Assembly (NCBI GenBank): GCA_029861845.1
Contig: JAOTYM010000003.1
Span: 1 to 64,000, forward strand
Direction of reading: 5' to 3'
DNA from: Gammaproteobacteria bacterium
GTDB taxonomy: Bacteria; Pseudomonadota; Gammaproteobacteria; Acidiferrobacterales; SPGG2
Length of the DNA: 64,000 nucleotides
Shown: positions 28,899 to 38,891 of the stretch, piece after piece
Layout: each line of letters opens with the position of its first letter
Numbering within the stretch: position 1 is the first letter of the stretch
Made by a program: the position numbers and the translations under genes
Notes under the pieces: generated by a model
What the model saw: the letters and a program-made list of their open reading frames with translations, nothing else
The model's database searches: none
What the model was told of the DNA's origin: nothing

Positions 28899-29927
28899 AT
28901 GCGCAAACCCTTCCTGAGTGTTGCCTTATTCTTTGCGCTATTTGCCATAGCGGCGAGTCCCGCCTATTCGACCATCTACGTCTGGAAGGATGCCAACGGC
29001 GTTAGCAATGCCACCGACGATCCCCGGAGGATTCCCAGCGGGGCACGAGTTCAAACGCTGTCATACGACGTGGTAGCGCCGGCAACAAAAGAAACATTGG
29101 CATCGGTTAACGAATCCGAAACGTGGATCCCAACAACCGATGCGAAGACCAGTGACCACGTAGCACAGGGCGAATTTGCGGTGCTGCTGGCGGCCGAGCT
29201 TGGTTTGGGTGATGGCTTACGCCCACAAGAAGCGGCGGAGGTACTGTCTGACGTCCTAATTGCCCCGCGCCTCGGCAATTGGGACCTCAGCGCACCTATG
29301 ACTCAAGGGTTGCTTGATCGGCTTGGCAATCTCACGTTAGCGGCCGCGAGGGCAGGGCGTATTCCTATCGGGCTCGACGAGGCACGTTTTGCGTTTGATA
29401 GCGCTACCGCCTTGGCCGGTATTTCCGGACATTTCGCGGAAGTACCGTTACCCGCGTACACAGAACCGACGGTCGTGCGCGAGCGCATTATTGTTGTTGA
29501 AGAGCATCCGTTCGCGCATATCGATCCATATCTAATTGTCCATGTTGGCCATGGACACCGCCATTTCAGCCACAAACATGGCCACGGTTTGGGTTTCAAG
29601 CATGCGGTCCATCCGAAGCGACACCGACATCATGCTAAAACGCATGTCGGCTCAAAACACAAACGCAAGACTGTGCATCGAAAGCAACACCGCACGCACA
29701 TGCCTGGCGCTGATCGGCGCAGAGTCAAAGCCACCTATCGGCGTACACACGTTCGCGCTGCAAACGGGGCAGTAGGTCTCCGACGCGCCAGTGCCCGGCG
29801 AACGGTTGCAAATCGTGCAGTCTCGGTTGGACAACGTCGTGTCGGTATACGACGCGGCGGGGCTGTTCGCATGCGGGCCTCCCACGGTCACCGTAGCATG
29901 GGTGGCGGAGTGAGAGTTAGGCAATAA
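28899..29927 (+). CDS. Secreted DUF4124-like protein with long His/Arg-rich basic C-terminus
   Basis: Signal peptide from ATG 28899; TIYVWKDANGVSNATDDPRRIP; C-terminal H/K/R-rich tract. Confidence 0.65.
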   Translation: MRKPFLSVALFFALFAIAASPAYSTIYVWKDANGVSNATDDPRRIPSGARVQTLSYDVVAPATKETLASVNESETWIPTTDAKTSDHVAQGEFAVLLAAELGLGDGLRPQEAAEVLSDVLIAPRLGNWDLSAPMTQGLLDRLGNLTLAAARAGRIPIGLDEARFAFDSATALAGISGHFAEVPLPAYTEPTVVRERIIVVEEHPFAHIDPYLIVHVGHGHRHFSHKHGHGLGFKHAVHPKRHRHHAKTHVGSKHKRKTVHRKQHRTHMPGADRRRVKATYRRTHVRAANGAVGLRRASARRTVANRAVSVGQRRVGIRRGGAVRMRASHGHRSMGGGVRVRQ

Positions 29928-30001
29928 CCCCTTCAGCGCTTCTGTTGGCAGTAATACCAATCGTCATTGTCTTTCGGCCGCGTGCGTGACACGACCTCCT
30001 T

Positions 30002-31012
30002 TTAGGAAGTCGGGCGGATCGTGGTGTTTCCCCCACCGCTTTGTATATAGGCCTTAACGATACCACCAGCGACGGAGTTAGCGCCGCCCTTCGTTTGTGC
30101 CTTCTTGAGGTAATCGGCCGCGAGCTTGATAAGCTTGGCCGGTTTTTTCACTTTATCTGATAGTGACGCAATGCCGAGGCTGACCGAAATTGGAATCTGC
30201 GTGCCGTCGACGAGGAACTTGTGTTCTTTGATTGTTCTGCGAATCCGTTGCGCAAGCACTACGGCGCCCTCGTCACCGATGTCGCGTGCTAACAGCGCAA
30301 ACTGTGCATCGTCGTATCGTGCGAGGATGTCGTTGGCGCGCAGGATCGAATCGACGACACACGCGAGCTCCTTGAGGATGGAATCAGTAAACGGCCGTCC
30401 GTGTGTACTGTTGATCTTCTTGAAGTGATCGATTTCAAAGAGCAAGAGGACCAACGTACCACCGTGGCGCTTAACGTGGGCGTAATCACCCTCGAGCCTA
30501 TCAAGCAGGTATTTCTTGGTGTAGGCGCCAGTGAGCACATCTTCGATACGGCTCTTGGCGATTTCTTGCTGGCAGTTCTGCTCAAATTCGTCCTGCCGCG
30601 AAAACTTGAGAATGCAGTGGTAACCAATCTGAATCTTGTCGCCATCTTTTAGTTCTTGCCGTTGAATGCGGGCGCCGTTGACCGACGTACCATTACTGCT
30701 GCCCAAGTCTTCAATGATGGTGTTGCCCTTTTCATCGACCGTCACTAGTGCATGTCGCCGACTGACACGCTTATTTTCAATGGAGATATTGGCAGCGCGC
30801 CCACGACCGATCACCGTCTCCTTTTCAGTCAAGGGGTACTCGGTACCGATGGGCCCACCGTAGAGGAGGGTAAGGCACGCCCTTTCCCGCTGTGACACGC
30901 GGGATGCTAACGGGGCCCGAGTATCCTCTCGGATTGTCCTGTCTTCTGCTACGTCGTTCACTAGAACTTCTATATGGCAAGAACCGTGCCGTCTTGCCGT
31001 ATGAACGCGCAC
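30002..31012 (-). CDS. FHA domain-GGDEF domain protein with degenerate GGDEF motif
   Basis: FHA: VIGRGRAANISIENKRVSRRHALVTVDEKGNTIIEDLGSSNGTSVNG; GGDEF-like: LLFEIDHFKKINSTHG...ILARYDDAQFALLARD. Confidence 0.85.
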   Translation of the reverse strand: MRVHTARRHGSCHIEVLVNDVAEDRTIREDTRAPLASRVSQRERACLTLLYGGPIGTEYPLTEKETVIGRGRAANISIENKRVSRRHALVTVDEKGNTIIEDLGSSNGTSVNGARIQRQELKDGDKIQIGYHCILKFSRQDEFEQNCQQEIAKSRIEDVLTGAYTKKYLLDRLEGDYAHVKRHGGTLVLLLFEIDHFKKINSTHGRPFTDSILKELACVVDSILRANDILARYDDAQFALLARDIGDEGAVVLAQRIRRTIKEHKFLVDGTQIPISVSLGIASLSDKVKKPAKLIKLAADYLKKAQTKGGANSVAGGIVKAYIQSGGGNTTIRPTS

Positions 31013-31188
31013 CGGCCAAATACCATAGGAAATAGCCGGTGTCTTAAGTCACGAGGGCGCTATGGTCACGGGCTTGGGACGGGTAGACGGCAACATACAG
31101 AGTCGTTTGGTGACGTCTGGCGCCCATTACGGCAGCTCGCACTCGGCTTTTTCGGCCTTATCGCCGGTTATCTGGCCGGCGCCTCGTT

Positions 31189-32475
31189 TTAGTACTCGAA
31201 GTGCCGGCAGTCGGTCTCGTGGCTGAATAGAATTAGAGCAAAGCCGACCAACAGCCACGCTAGCATTAGTGAAAAGCCGGCCTGGTAGGCGGCCAAGCTA
31301 TAGAGCAGACTGCCGCCTTCACCAATCGTTGCACCATAGCGATCCAACACGAAACCGACGGCCGGTTGCAACAGCATCGGCCCCAACATGACCCCCATGT
31401 TGACTACCCCCGAAACCGTACCCGAGAACTCACGCGGTACGGATTCTTTGGCGAAGGCGAACCCGATAATCATGCAACCGGACATAAGGCCGATAGTCAG
31501 CAGCAAGCTTGTTAACATCGGAATGGGTAGGTTCGGTACAAATAACAAAACGCCCCAGAGCGGTACCAAAGCACCGAGGCCAATGGCGTACAAAGGTTTG
31601 CGCTTTCCAAGCCGGTCCGACCAGGCGCCTAGAATGGGCCCGGCAATGGCCCATGCGACTAGCATCGAACTGGCCATTGCCGCCGCAGACGTTTTTGACA
31701 AGCCATAGTGTGTCGTCAGGAATGGCACACCCCACAACCCGCTAAAGGTGAGCACGCTCCCCACGATGCTACCGGGCAACAGACTCAAGATCCATGTATT
31801 GCGGTGTTGAAATATTCGCTTAAGGCCAGCCATGACCTTGAGAGGTGTAGCCTCCGCATGCCCGACATGTCCGTAACTCCGATAACCGCGCTCCGTGGGG
31901 TCGTTTCTAACCAGCCACCATATTAACGCGGCGACGCCGAATGGAAGGGTGGCCGCGAAAAACATGACTTCACGCCAGCCATAGGCATCGATCGCTAGTC
32001 GCAACGGTACACCGGCAAACACGGCGCCGATTATCCCGAAACACAGCGCAATGCCACTCGCCAATGCATAATGCTTTGGGGCTAACCAGTGATCGGCCAG
32101 CTTTAACATACACACAAAGGCAACCGCGACACCGCCACCGATCAACAGGCGCCCAAGCTCCGCCCATAATACGATCGTGGCGGTTGCAAAAACGTAGGTG
32201 CCGAGTCCAGTCACCAGCGCGCCTAACGTCAGCAGATTTTTCGGCCCGAGGCGATCGGCTAGGATGCCGGTGGGGATCTGCATAAACACATAGCTGTAAA
32301 AATAAAATGCTGAGAGGCTACCCAAGGTCGTAGCATCCAAAGCGAAGTCGGCCGTGAGCTCGTCCGTCATGACGGCCGGCGCCACGCGTTGGTAGAAGCC
32401 GATGAGATACAACATGGCGGCCAATCCCCACATAGACCAAGCTAGGCTGATTGGCGGGTAGGTTCTAGTTGTCAT
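31189..32475 (-). CDS. MFS transporter
   Basis: FALDATTLGSLSAFYFYSYVFMQIPTGILADRLGPKNLLTLGALVTGLG, about 12 TM segments. Confidence 0.9.
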   Translation of the reverse strand: MTTRTYPPISLAWSMWGLAAMLYLIGFYQRVAPAVMTDELTADFALDATTLGSLSAFYFYSYVFMQIPTGILADRLGPKNLLTLGALVTGLGTYVFATATIVLWAELGRLLIGGGVAVAFVCMLKLADHWLAPKHYALASGIALCFGIIGAVFAGVPLRLAIDAYGWREVMFFAATLPFGVAALIWWLVRNDPTERGYRSYGHVGHAEATPLKVMAGLKRIFQHRNTWILSLLPGSIVGSVLTFSGLWGVPFLTTHYGLSKTSAAAMASSMLVAWAIAGPILGAWSDRLGKRKPLYAIGLGALVPLWGVLLFVPNLPIPMLTSLLLTIGLMSGCMIIGFAFAKESVPREFSGTVSGVVNMGVMLGPMLLQPAVGFVLDRYGATIGEGGSLLYSLAAYQAGFSLMLAWLLVGFALILFSHETDCRHFEY

Positions 32476-32716
32476 TGGGTATTTCTGTCAGGCTTTATTG
32501 AAAACGAGAATTCTAGTGATGGATGGCGGTCAGGTCGCGGCCAGTGGTGTTCACGTATCACCGCTGGACAGATGTCTACCATACACCCCAAAACATCTCA
32601 GCTCGATGTCGCCGCTTTCTCGAACGCGCGCGGCTCGAACCCTGACGACTACACATTGGAGCGTGACCGTATAAAGTGGTATCAAGTGTTGATAATTATA
32701 TCGAAGGCGGCGTGTA

Positions 32717-33151
32717 TTAGGCGGCGCTATTACCGGATCCGGTGGAGAAGAGGGCGCGTAAATGTTCGCCAAAGACTCGGCAAGCGTCCACCGTTGTGAA
32801 GATGCCGACCAAACGACTGTCTCGCACCACGATTGCACAGCCAATATGTTTTTCAGCCATGTTCAGAAGTACGTTATCTAGTCGTTCGTTGAGATCGACA
32901 ACGTAGGTTTCGCGTACCGACACGTCTTTGACGCGAAGATCGACTTCCGAAGGTAGGCCAAGTGCGGAATCTGACGCTTGCTTGATATCCCGATCGGTGA
33001 CAACGCCGACAAGTTCCTCACCGCTCTTTACTGGAAGATGGCGAATATCATGATCTGCCATTATGGTGATCGCGACCTGGATGCTTGCATCGATGTCGAC
33101 GTAGTAGGGAAACGCGGTCATGACAGACTTTATTAAGGGGATCCGTTTCAT
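32717..33151 (-). CDS. CBS domain-pair protein
   Basis: IMADHDIRHLPVKSGEELVGVVTDRDIKQA; MAEKHIGCAIVVRDSRLVGIFTTVDACRVFG. Confidence 0.9.
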   Translation of the reverse strand: MKRIPLIKSVMTAFPYYVDIDASIQVAITIMADHDIRHLPVKSGEELVGVVTDRDIKQASDSALGLPSEVDLRVKDVSVRETYVVDLNERLDNVLLNMAEKHIGCAIVVRDSRLVGIFTTVDACRVFGEHLRALFSTGSGNSAA

Positions 33152-33524
33152 GGTTGCCCCACCTCCTTAATTGTATCCTTAAACACAGGATCTCCTGTCC
33201 CGGCCGGACGATCAATCGGCAAGGCAACGCGATGATGCGAAGCCTCGCCGACTCGGCACGCTTCCCGGCGGAAACAATTGATGCGACGTGCCAACTATCG
33301 CCACTTCTCCACCCACTGACCTTAACGTGCTTATTATAAGGTCGCCAGTGTGATTCAACGTATCGTAGAGAAGATGTATCGGGTGTTCATGTCGCAACAC
33401 TGAGAAGACATCTTGCAATCGACTTATTGGATAATGAATCAACGGTATCTGGTTGGTGTACGCATGCCGATCAAGTATTTATGTTCTAGGGGAACCGCGA
33501 AAGAGGTTATTCCGACGGATTGCC

Positions 33525-33821
33525 TTACTTGTCCTTGAACAGCGCGTCGCCTTTTTCGTCTATGATTCTCTTGGCTTTGAGGATCGAGTAGTCCGCGGCC
33601 TCGTCCCTGGCGATGTGGGTATCTACCCTAATAAAGTGCTCAGACTTGGATACCCCATCGATGTCCTTGGAAATATAGCCCTCAGTCGTCCATTGACCGA
33701 CGCCTTTTTTCGGCGTAGGGACAATCGTATACCCCTTGTAGGTTACGGCCTCCAGGTTATTGGCCGTATCGTTGCCCCGCCGTTTCCCCGCTGCGAGTTT
33801 GCCTAGAAATTTTAGAATCAT
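33525..33821 (-). CDS. HlyU-family protein
   Basis: VTYKGYTIVPTPKKGVGQWTTEGYISKDIDG...SEHFIRVDTHIARDEAADYSILKAKRIIDEKGDALF; internal ATG chosen as start. Confidence 0.7.
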   Translation of the reverse strand: MILKFLGKLAAGKRRGNDTANNLEAVTYKGYTIVPTPKKGVGQWTTEGYISKDIDGVSKSEHFIRVDTHIARDEAADYSILKAKRIIDEKGDALFKDK

Positions 33822-33878
33822 TTTGCGATCGACTGACCGTACATCAGCAATTGGCCTCAATAGAACACTATGACTCTC

Positions 33879-34898
33879 TTAGGTGTGCAGTTCGATGATA
33901 TCACCATCGGCGACCGGATGGTCATGCCCCACCTGGCGTCCCTCGACCTCGTGGCCTCGCCAAAGCCGCGCGTACTTTAAGGTCTCCCCGAGGTCCCGGT
34001 GTACCATGACCGCCACATCATGCACCGTCTGTCCACGGCGGACGGTGAAAGGCCTGTCCTTATCGGGTGGTCGCCCTGGCGGCTTAGTGTACACGCGTAC
34101 AATTTCAAGGTTACGGAAAAGCCACGGCGCTATTTGGTCGAGCCCCTCACCGGTAGTGGCTGAGACGGCGATCGCGGGATACCGCAGACCAGCGAGCTCC
34201 TCAAACACCTGGAGCTCTTCCTGCAATGCTGGGATTTGGTCTGCCTTGGTCGCAATCAATAATGCAGGCAGATGGATGGCGAACGGATTGAGGTCCTCCT
34301 CATTGCGGTCACCCGACGGTGTTCGGTCCCACTTTTCAGTCATGGTCACACCTTTCGCCGCCAGAATTTCGTGGACAGCCATCACCTGATCCACGCAGGC
34401 GGGATCACCGAGTTCTACCACTAGCAGACATACGTCGGTCGGTTGCAATGTATTCGCGATCCACGACACTGGGTGTTCGGCGGCAATCGGTGGTAAATCG
34501 ATAAGCTGGAAGTAGATGTCTTCGTAGGGCAGCATCCCCGGCTGCGGGAACTGTGTGGTGAAAGGGTAGGGACCTGCAGCCGCGTGCGATCCGGTAAGCC
34601 TCGCCTGCAGGGTAGACTTGCCGGTATTAGGCGGACCGATTAGTGCGATTTGGGCGGCACCTTCCGGCCGGATGACGGTTGGCGGTCCGCCGCGGGTGCC
34701 GCCTTTCTTGGGTCCCGCCAATTCTTCCGTAAGTTGCTTGATGCGAGTCTTGATATCGGCCTGCAGGTGATCAGTACCCTTGTGCTTGGGGATCGTGCGC
34801 AACATCTCACGCAGGCATTCTAGGCGCTCCTTGGAATCGCGCGCCCGCCTGAAGGCCGACTCGGCCGCTTTGTATTCTGGTGTCGTGTTGGTTGGCAT
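33879..34898 (-). CDS. TGS-domain GTPase (DRG/Obg-like)
   Basis: IALIGPPNTGKSTLQARLTGSHAAAGPYPFTTQFPQPGMLPYEDIYFQLIDLPP; C-terminal TGS-like VHDVAVMVHRDLGETLKYARLW...VADGDIIELHT. Confidence 0.85.
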   Translation of the reverse strand: MPTNTTPEYKAAESAFRRARDSKERLECLREMLRTIPKHKGTDHLQADIKTRIKQLTEELAGPKKGGTRGGPPTVIRPEGAAQIALIGPPNTGKSTLQARLTGSHAAAGPYPFTTQFPQPGMLPYEDIYFQLIDLPPIAAEHPVSWIANTLQPTDVCLLVVELGDPACVDQVMAVHEILAAKGVTMTEKWDRTPSGDRNEEDLNPFAIHLPALLIATKADQIPALQEELQVFEELAGLRYPAIAVSATTGEGLDQIAPWLFRNLEIVRVYTKPPGRPPDKDRPFTVRRGQTVHDVAVMVHRDLGETLKYARLWRGHEVEGRQVGHDHPVADGDIIELHT

Positions 34899-34940
34899 GG
34901 TCTCTGGTCGAGTGTCGTGATCGTCGTAACCACGACCCCA

Positions 34941-36167
34941 TCAAGGCTGAGTCAACTTGATCTCGATCCGGCGGTTGCGCTTGTAGGCCTCCTGGGAGAT
35001 CCGGTCATCGAGGGGATGGAACTCCCCAAATCCGGTGGCGGCTAGTCGCACTGGTGCGATACCCTGCGCGATTAAGTAATTGACGACCGATACGGCGCGT
35101 GCGGTCGACAACTCCCAGTTGGAGGGAAACCTCGCGGTCTGGATCGGGCGGCGGTCGGTGTGCCCGTCGACGCGCAGGATCCAATCAATATCCGAGGGGA
35201 TCTTGCTGGTGACGATCTTGAGTGTTTCCGCCAATCGCGCGAGCTGGCGCCGGCCCGCTGGCATGAGGATGGCGGACGCGGTAGGGAACAACAGTTCCGA
35301 CGGGAAAATGAAGCGATCGCCAACGATACGAATGTCTGGATGATCGCCTAGGGCTTCGCGCAATCGGCCAAAGAACTCCGAGCGATATCGGTTAAGCTCC
35401 TGGACTTTGCGTGCTAGCGCCACATTAAGGCGCTGTCCGAGTTCAGCGATCTTTAGCTTCTGTTCTTCGACTTTGCTTTCTTCAAGGGCGAGGGCGGCCG
35501 AGAGCTTGGCGAGCTGTTCGCGCAGGGCGGCAATCTGTTGATTCAACAAGGCCACGTGGGCACGCGACTCTTCCTTCACTTCGGCGAGGTCTGCCTCCAA
35601 GGCCTTGCTACGATCGCGCGCGGCGACGGTTTCCTCGTCGCGTTGTTTTACGGTTTCTGCGAGTTCGGTAACCCGAGTCTCCAATTCAGTCCGCCGCTGG
35701 CGTAGGTTAGCAATGCGCTCCTGCAGGCTGGCAATCTCCCGAAGTTGTAGCTCGATCTTTTCCTTGTCGGCGGCGATGATCGTCGAGGCGTCCTCGAGCT
35801 TTGCTTCGAGTTGAGAAGCCTCGGTCTCGGCCACTTCCGCCCTTTGTGTGGTCACAGCTAGCCGGCTTGTTAACGAATCACGTTCTGCAAGCGTGGCTTT
35901 GAGCTGACTCGAAAGCTCCGTGATCCTTTCACCAAGCTCGGCACTTTTCTCGCGTTCCAGCGACAATGTATCTGCCAGCTTGCTGACCTGCAGTGATAAT
36001 TCATCGAGCGCCCGTTCGCGTCCTATCAGTCTCTCGTTGAGAAAGAACTGGGCCAGCACGAAGATAAGTACCACAAAGATAAATACCAACAGTACCGATG
36101 CGAGCGCATCGACAAAAGCGGGCCAGACATTTACGGCGTAGCGGCTGCGGCGTGTGAGCGCGAACAT
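34941..36167 (-). CDS. OmpA/MotB-like peptidoglycan-binding protein with long coiled coil
   Basis: N-terminal TM, about 200 aa coiled coil, C-terminal OmpA-like VDGHTDRRPI...NWELSTARAVSVVNYLIAQG...RRIEIKLTQP. Confidence 0.85.
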   Translation of the reverse strand: MFALTRRSRYAVNVWPAFVDALASVLLVFIFVVLIFVLAQFFLNERLIGRERALDELSLQVSKLADTLSLEREKSAELGERITELSSQLKATLAERDSLTSRLAVTTQRAEVAETEASQLEAKLEDASTIIAADKEKIELQLREIASLQERIANLRQRRTELETRVTELAETVKQRDEETVAARDRSKALEADLAEVKEESRAHVALLNQQIAALREQLAKLSAALALEESKVEEQKLKIAELGQRLNVALARKVQELNRYRSEFFGRLREALGDHPDIRIVGDRFIFPSELLFPTASAILMPAGRRQLARLAETLKIVTSKIPSDIDWILRVDGHTDRRPIQTARFPSNWELSTARAVSVVNYLIAQGIAPVRLAATGFGEFHPLDDRISQEAYKRNRRIEIKLTQP

Positions 36168-36333
36168 GGCGAGTATCTAACGTTATCCCTAATGACTAGT
36201 TAGGCAGATTCTCCATGGGCGGTAGAAGGATCTACCGCACATTTATCAACCACGCAGGTGTGGAGCAAAGCAAAAACCACGCTTCTTGCTTTGCGAGCTG
36301 AAAAAGGCCAGGGAAGGGGTTTTCAGCATCTTC

Positions 36334-37491
36334 CTAGTCCCCGGATTTCTTGCCACGTGCAGGACGCGGCCTTTCGGCAATACTGCGCGCCAACAGCCTA
36401 AATTCATCACGTAACTCATCCCCGAATTGACTGCGAGCGGCAGATACTTCTTCCAGCAGACGCTCTAGACCAACGTCCACATTACGCAGGTGATCGCGCA
36501 TTTCTTCGTTCCCAGACAAACTGTTGGCAACATGGCTGGCCAGCTCTGCCATCACCGGTTGCAAATCGGTCTGGTTTTTTGTGAGATTCAAAATCAACTT
36601 TTGCTCCGAGCGCAGCTGATCGGTGAGTTCGGCTAGTTGTTCGCTTAACCTCGCGAGATTATTCTGCACCGCGCGCCGGTCTTCCTCACCACGAGCGACG
36701 CTGCGCTGTAACTGATTAAGATTTTCCGCGGTCTGCTCGAGCAGGGCTTCGATATAGACCGGCAGGGGTTGATCACCCTCGGCCGTTAGCGTGCTACTCG
36801 GCAAGTGCGTGAGTTCCGATAGCCACTCTTCCAAATAGTTATAAAAGCGGTTCTGTGCGTGTCCTGCTTGCAGGTCAAGAACGCCTAACACTAGCGCGCC
36901 GCCCAGGCCAAACAACGAGGAGCTGAAGGCGGTACCCATGCCAGTTAGCGGACCTTGCAGGTCGCGCTTGAGTTCATCGAAAATCGCGCTGGGGTCACCG
37001 GTCCCGGCGGAAAGACCGCCGATTACGTTACCTACGCCAACGACGGTATCCAGCAGTCCCCAGAAGGTACCCAGTAGACCGAGAAAGATCATCAGGCCGA
37101 TCATATAACGGGAGATGTCACGGGACTCATCCAGGCGCAGACGAATGCCGTCCAGTAATGAACGCATGGCCATGGCCGATATTCGGAATTGTCCCTGATC
37201 GCGGCCGCTGAACATCTTTGCCATCGGTGCCAGCAGCCGGGGTGCCTCGTCTGACGGCGGCAGGGCGCCTACGTCCCGCACGTCGTCGATCCAAACGGTC
37301 GCCGGCCCAAGGTTGAAGACCTGCAGAAAGTTGATGACGACACCGACCACTAGCACCCCGAGGATCATGCCGTTGAAGATCTGGTTGGCTTCAAACGCCG
37401 TGCGCAGCGGAGGGAAAAGCAGGGCGCACACTACACTCACTGCACCGAGAAACACTACCATCCATACCAACATGCGTTGAGAATCACTCAC
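36334..37491 (-). CDS. MotA/TolQ/ExbB-like proton-channel membrane protein with coiled-coil C-terminus
   Basis: ISRYMIGLMIFLGLLGTFWGLLDTVVGVGNVIGGLS...LQGPLTGMGTAFSSSLFGLGGALVLGVLDLQAGHAQNRFYNYLEEWLSELT. Confidence 0.8.
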   Translation of the reverse strand: MSDSQRMLVWMVVFLGAVSVVCALLFPPLRTAFEANQIFNGMILGVLVVGVVINFLQVFNLGPATVWIDDVRDVGALPPSDEAPRLLAPMAKMFSGRDQGQFRISAMAMRSLLDGIRLRLDESRDISRYMIGLMIFLGLLGTFWGLLDTVVGVGNVIGGLSAGTGDPSAIFDELKRDLQGPLTGMGTAFSSSLFGLGGALVLGVLDLQAGHAQNRFYNYLEEWLSELTHLPSSTLTAEGDQPLPVYIEALLEQTAENLNQLQRSVARGEEDRRAVQNNLARLSEQLAELTDQLRSEQKLILNLTKNQTDLQPVMAELASHVANSLSGNEEMRDHLRNVDVGLERLLEEVSAARSQFGDELRDEFRLLARSIAERPRPARGKKSGD

Positions 37492-37673
37492 GGCTGTTAT
37501 GCTATGCGTATAGTGGCGATCCTAGTAACGTAACGTTACCATACGACTATCCTGCCCGTTGACTCGGACGACCCTGCCCCGGAAATCACCATGATATCGT
37601 CGCAAACTAGGGATTGACACAGGAGGCTTGTAATTGACTTTACTCAGATCTCGTCTCACGCCAATATTCGCTC

Positions 37674-38372
37674 ATGAGCACCGCCACTGACAACCCGACG
37701 GGCGCCGAACCCAAGCGCCGGTTCGGGTGGTTGCACATTGCACTGTTCTTGCTCGCGACCGTCGTATTGACCACCATTGCAACGGTTTGGATCGTAAAGA
37801 CCTATATTTTCCCCTCCGAGTTCAAGCCGGTGACATTGAGTGCAAAGGAGGAACAAGTGCTTAATGTCAAACTCGAAAGGCTAGAGGCGCTTGAAACCGG
37901 TAGGCGCTATGGGCGCAAGAGCCCGGCGGAAACTACCGGCGACGCGCTCACGCCGGAACGTTATACGGAAGAAGGTGCTAGTCGAGACATTGCCTTGAAG
38001 GAGCGAGAAATCAACGCATTGTTGGCCAAGAACACCGATCTTGCCAGCAAACTCGCGATCGATTTAGCTGACAATCTGATTAGCGCCAAGCTCCTCGTGC
38101 CGATCGACGAGGACTTCCCGTTTATGGGTGGCCAGACCCTGAAAGTTAGGGCCGGGGTCGAGATGGCCTATTCCAACGGTAGGCCGATTGTGGTGCTAAA
38201 GGGCGTGAGTGTCATGGGTGTCCCGCTCCCCAATGCTTGGATAGGCGGGATCAAAAACATCGATCTCGTGAAGGAGTTCGGTGGGCATAAAGGGTTTTGG
38301 AAGGCATTTGCCGATGGGGTGGAAGATATCCGCGTGGAACAAGGAAAACTGAGAATCAAGTTGAAGGAATAA
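37674..38372 (+). CDS. Membrane-anchored hypothetical protein
   Basis: N-terminal TM (IALFLLATVVLTTIATVWIV) followed by soluble domain. Confidence 0.6.
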   Translation: MSTATDNPTGAEPKRRFGWLHIALFLLATVVLTTIATVWIVKTYIFPSEFKPVTLSAKEEQVLNVKLERLEALETGRRYGRKSPAETTGDALTPERYTEEGASRDIALKEREINALLAKNTDLASKLAIDLADNLISAKLLVPIDEDFPFMGGQTLKVRAGVEMAYSNGRPIVVLKGVSVMGVPLPNAWIGGIKNIDLVKEFGGHKGFWKAFADGVEDIRVEQGKLRIKLKE

Positions 38373-38427
38373 ATGAGCCAGGTAGATTTCAGCCAAGAAA
38401 GGCGCTCGCGCCTGAGCAAGTGACACC

Positions 38428-38865
38428 ATGACATCGGCGAGAGAACGAGCCAAGGCGTTGGCCGAAGAGATGACGAAGGTCATGAAGGTGGCTAAGACGG
38501 CCGAGGCGCGAGCCAAGGAGCTCGGCCAAGAGATCCTGCAAGCCTTGGCTGAGGCCAAGGCAGAGGCCGAAGCGGCGCGCACCATTGTTGAATACCCGTC
38601 CGGTCGCTATGAATGCAAAGGCTGTGGTCAGATCGTGTTGTTTACAGAGCCATGTCAGAAATTATCGCCCTGCGGTAACTGCGGCAGTGTCGACTACGAT
38701 GGCGCTAAACCCAAGGTAACGAAGATCAAACCCCCGCCCCCCAAGAAATTTGCGGCCGGCATTTACCAGTGTACAGATTGTGGCGCACGTATGGCCGTGG
38801 CTGAGGAAACGGACGTGTTGTCTGCATGCGATATATGCGGCGCCGACAAGCTCGAGGCTGTCTAA
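38428..38865 (+). CDS. Protein with two tandem zinc-ribbon motifs
   Basis: YECKGCGQI...[11 protein letters not shown] and [10 protein letters not shown]...[12 protein letters not shown] after an Ala/Glu/Lys-rich helix. Confidence 0.7.
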   Translation: MTSARERAKALAEEMTKVMKVAKTAEARAKELGQEILQALAEAKAEAEAARTIVEYPSGRYECKGCGQIVLFTEPCQKLSPCGNCGSVDYDGAKPKVTKIKPPPPKKFAAGIYQCTDCGARMAVAEETDVLSACDICGADKLEAV

Positions 38866-38891
38866 GAAATTCCATTGTTGTCCCTCTGTAG

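Noticed and set aside
33879-37491. Possible Zorya-type anti-phage system (ZorA/ZorB-like pair)
   Set aside because: MotA-like and OmpA-like proteins are present, but no ZorC, ZorD helicase or ZorE nuclease lies nearby; the neighbours are a TGS-GTPase and HlyU, so a defence label is not supported.
37530-37545. Palindromic gtaacgtaacgttac in the 37.5 kb intergenic region
   Set aside because: Short (10-bp core) and single; could be an operator but there is too little to support a call.
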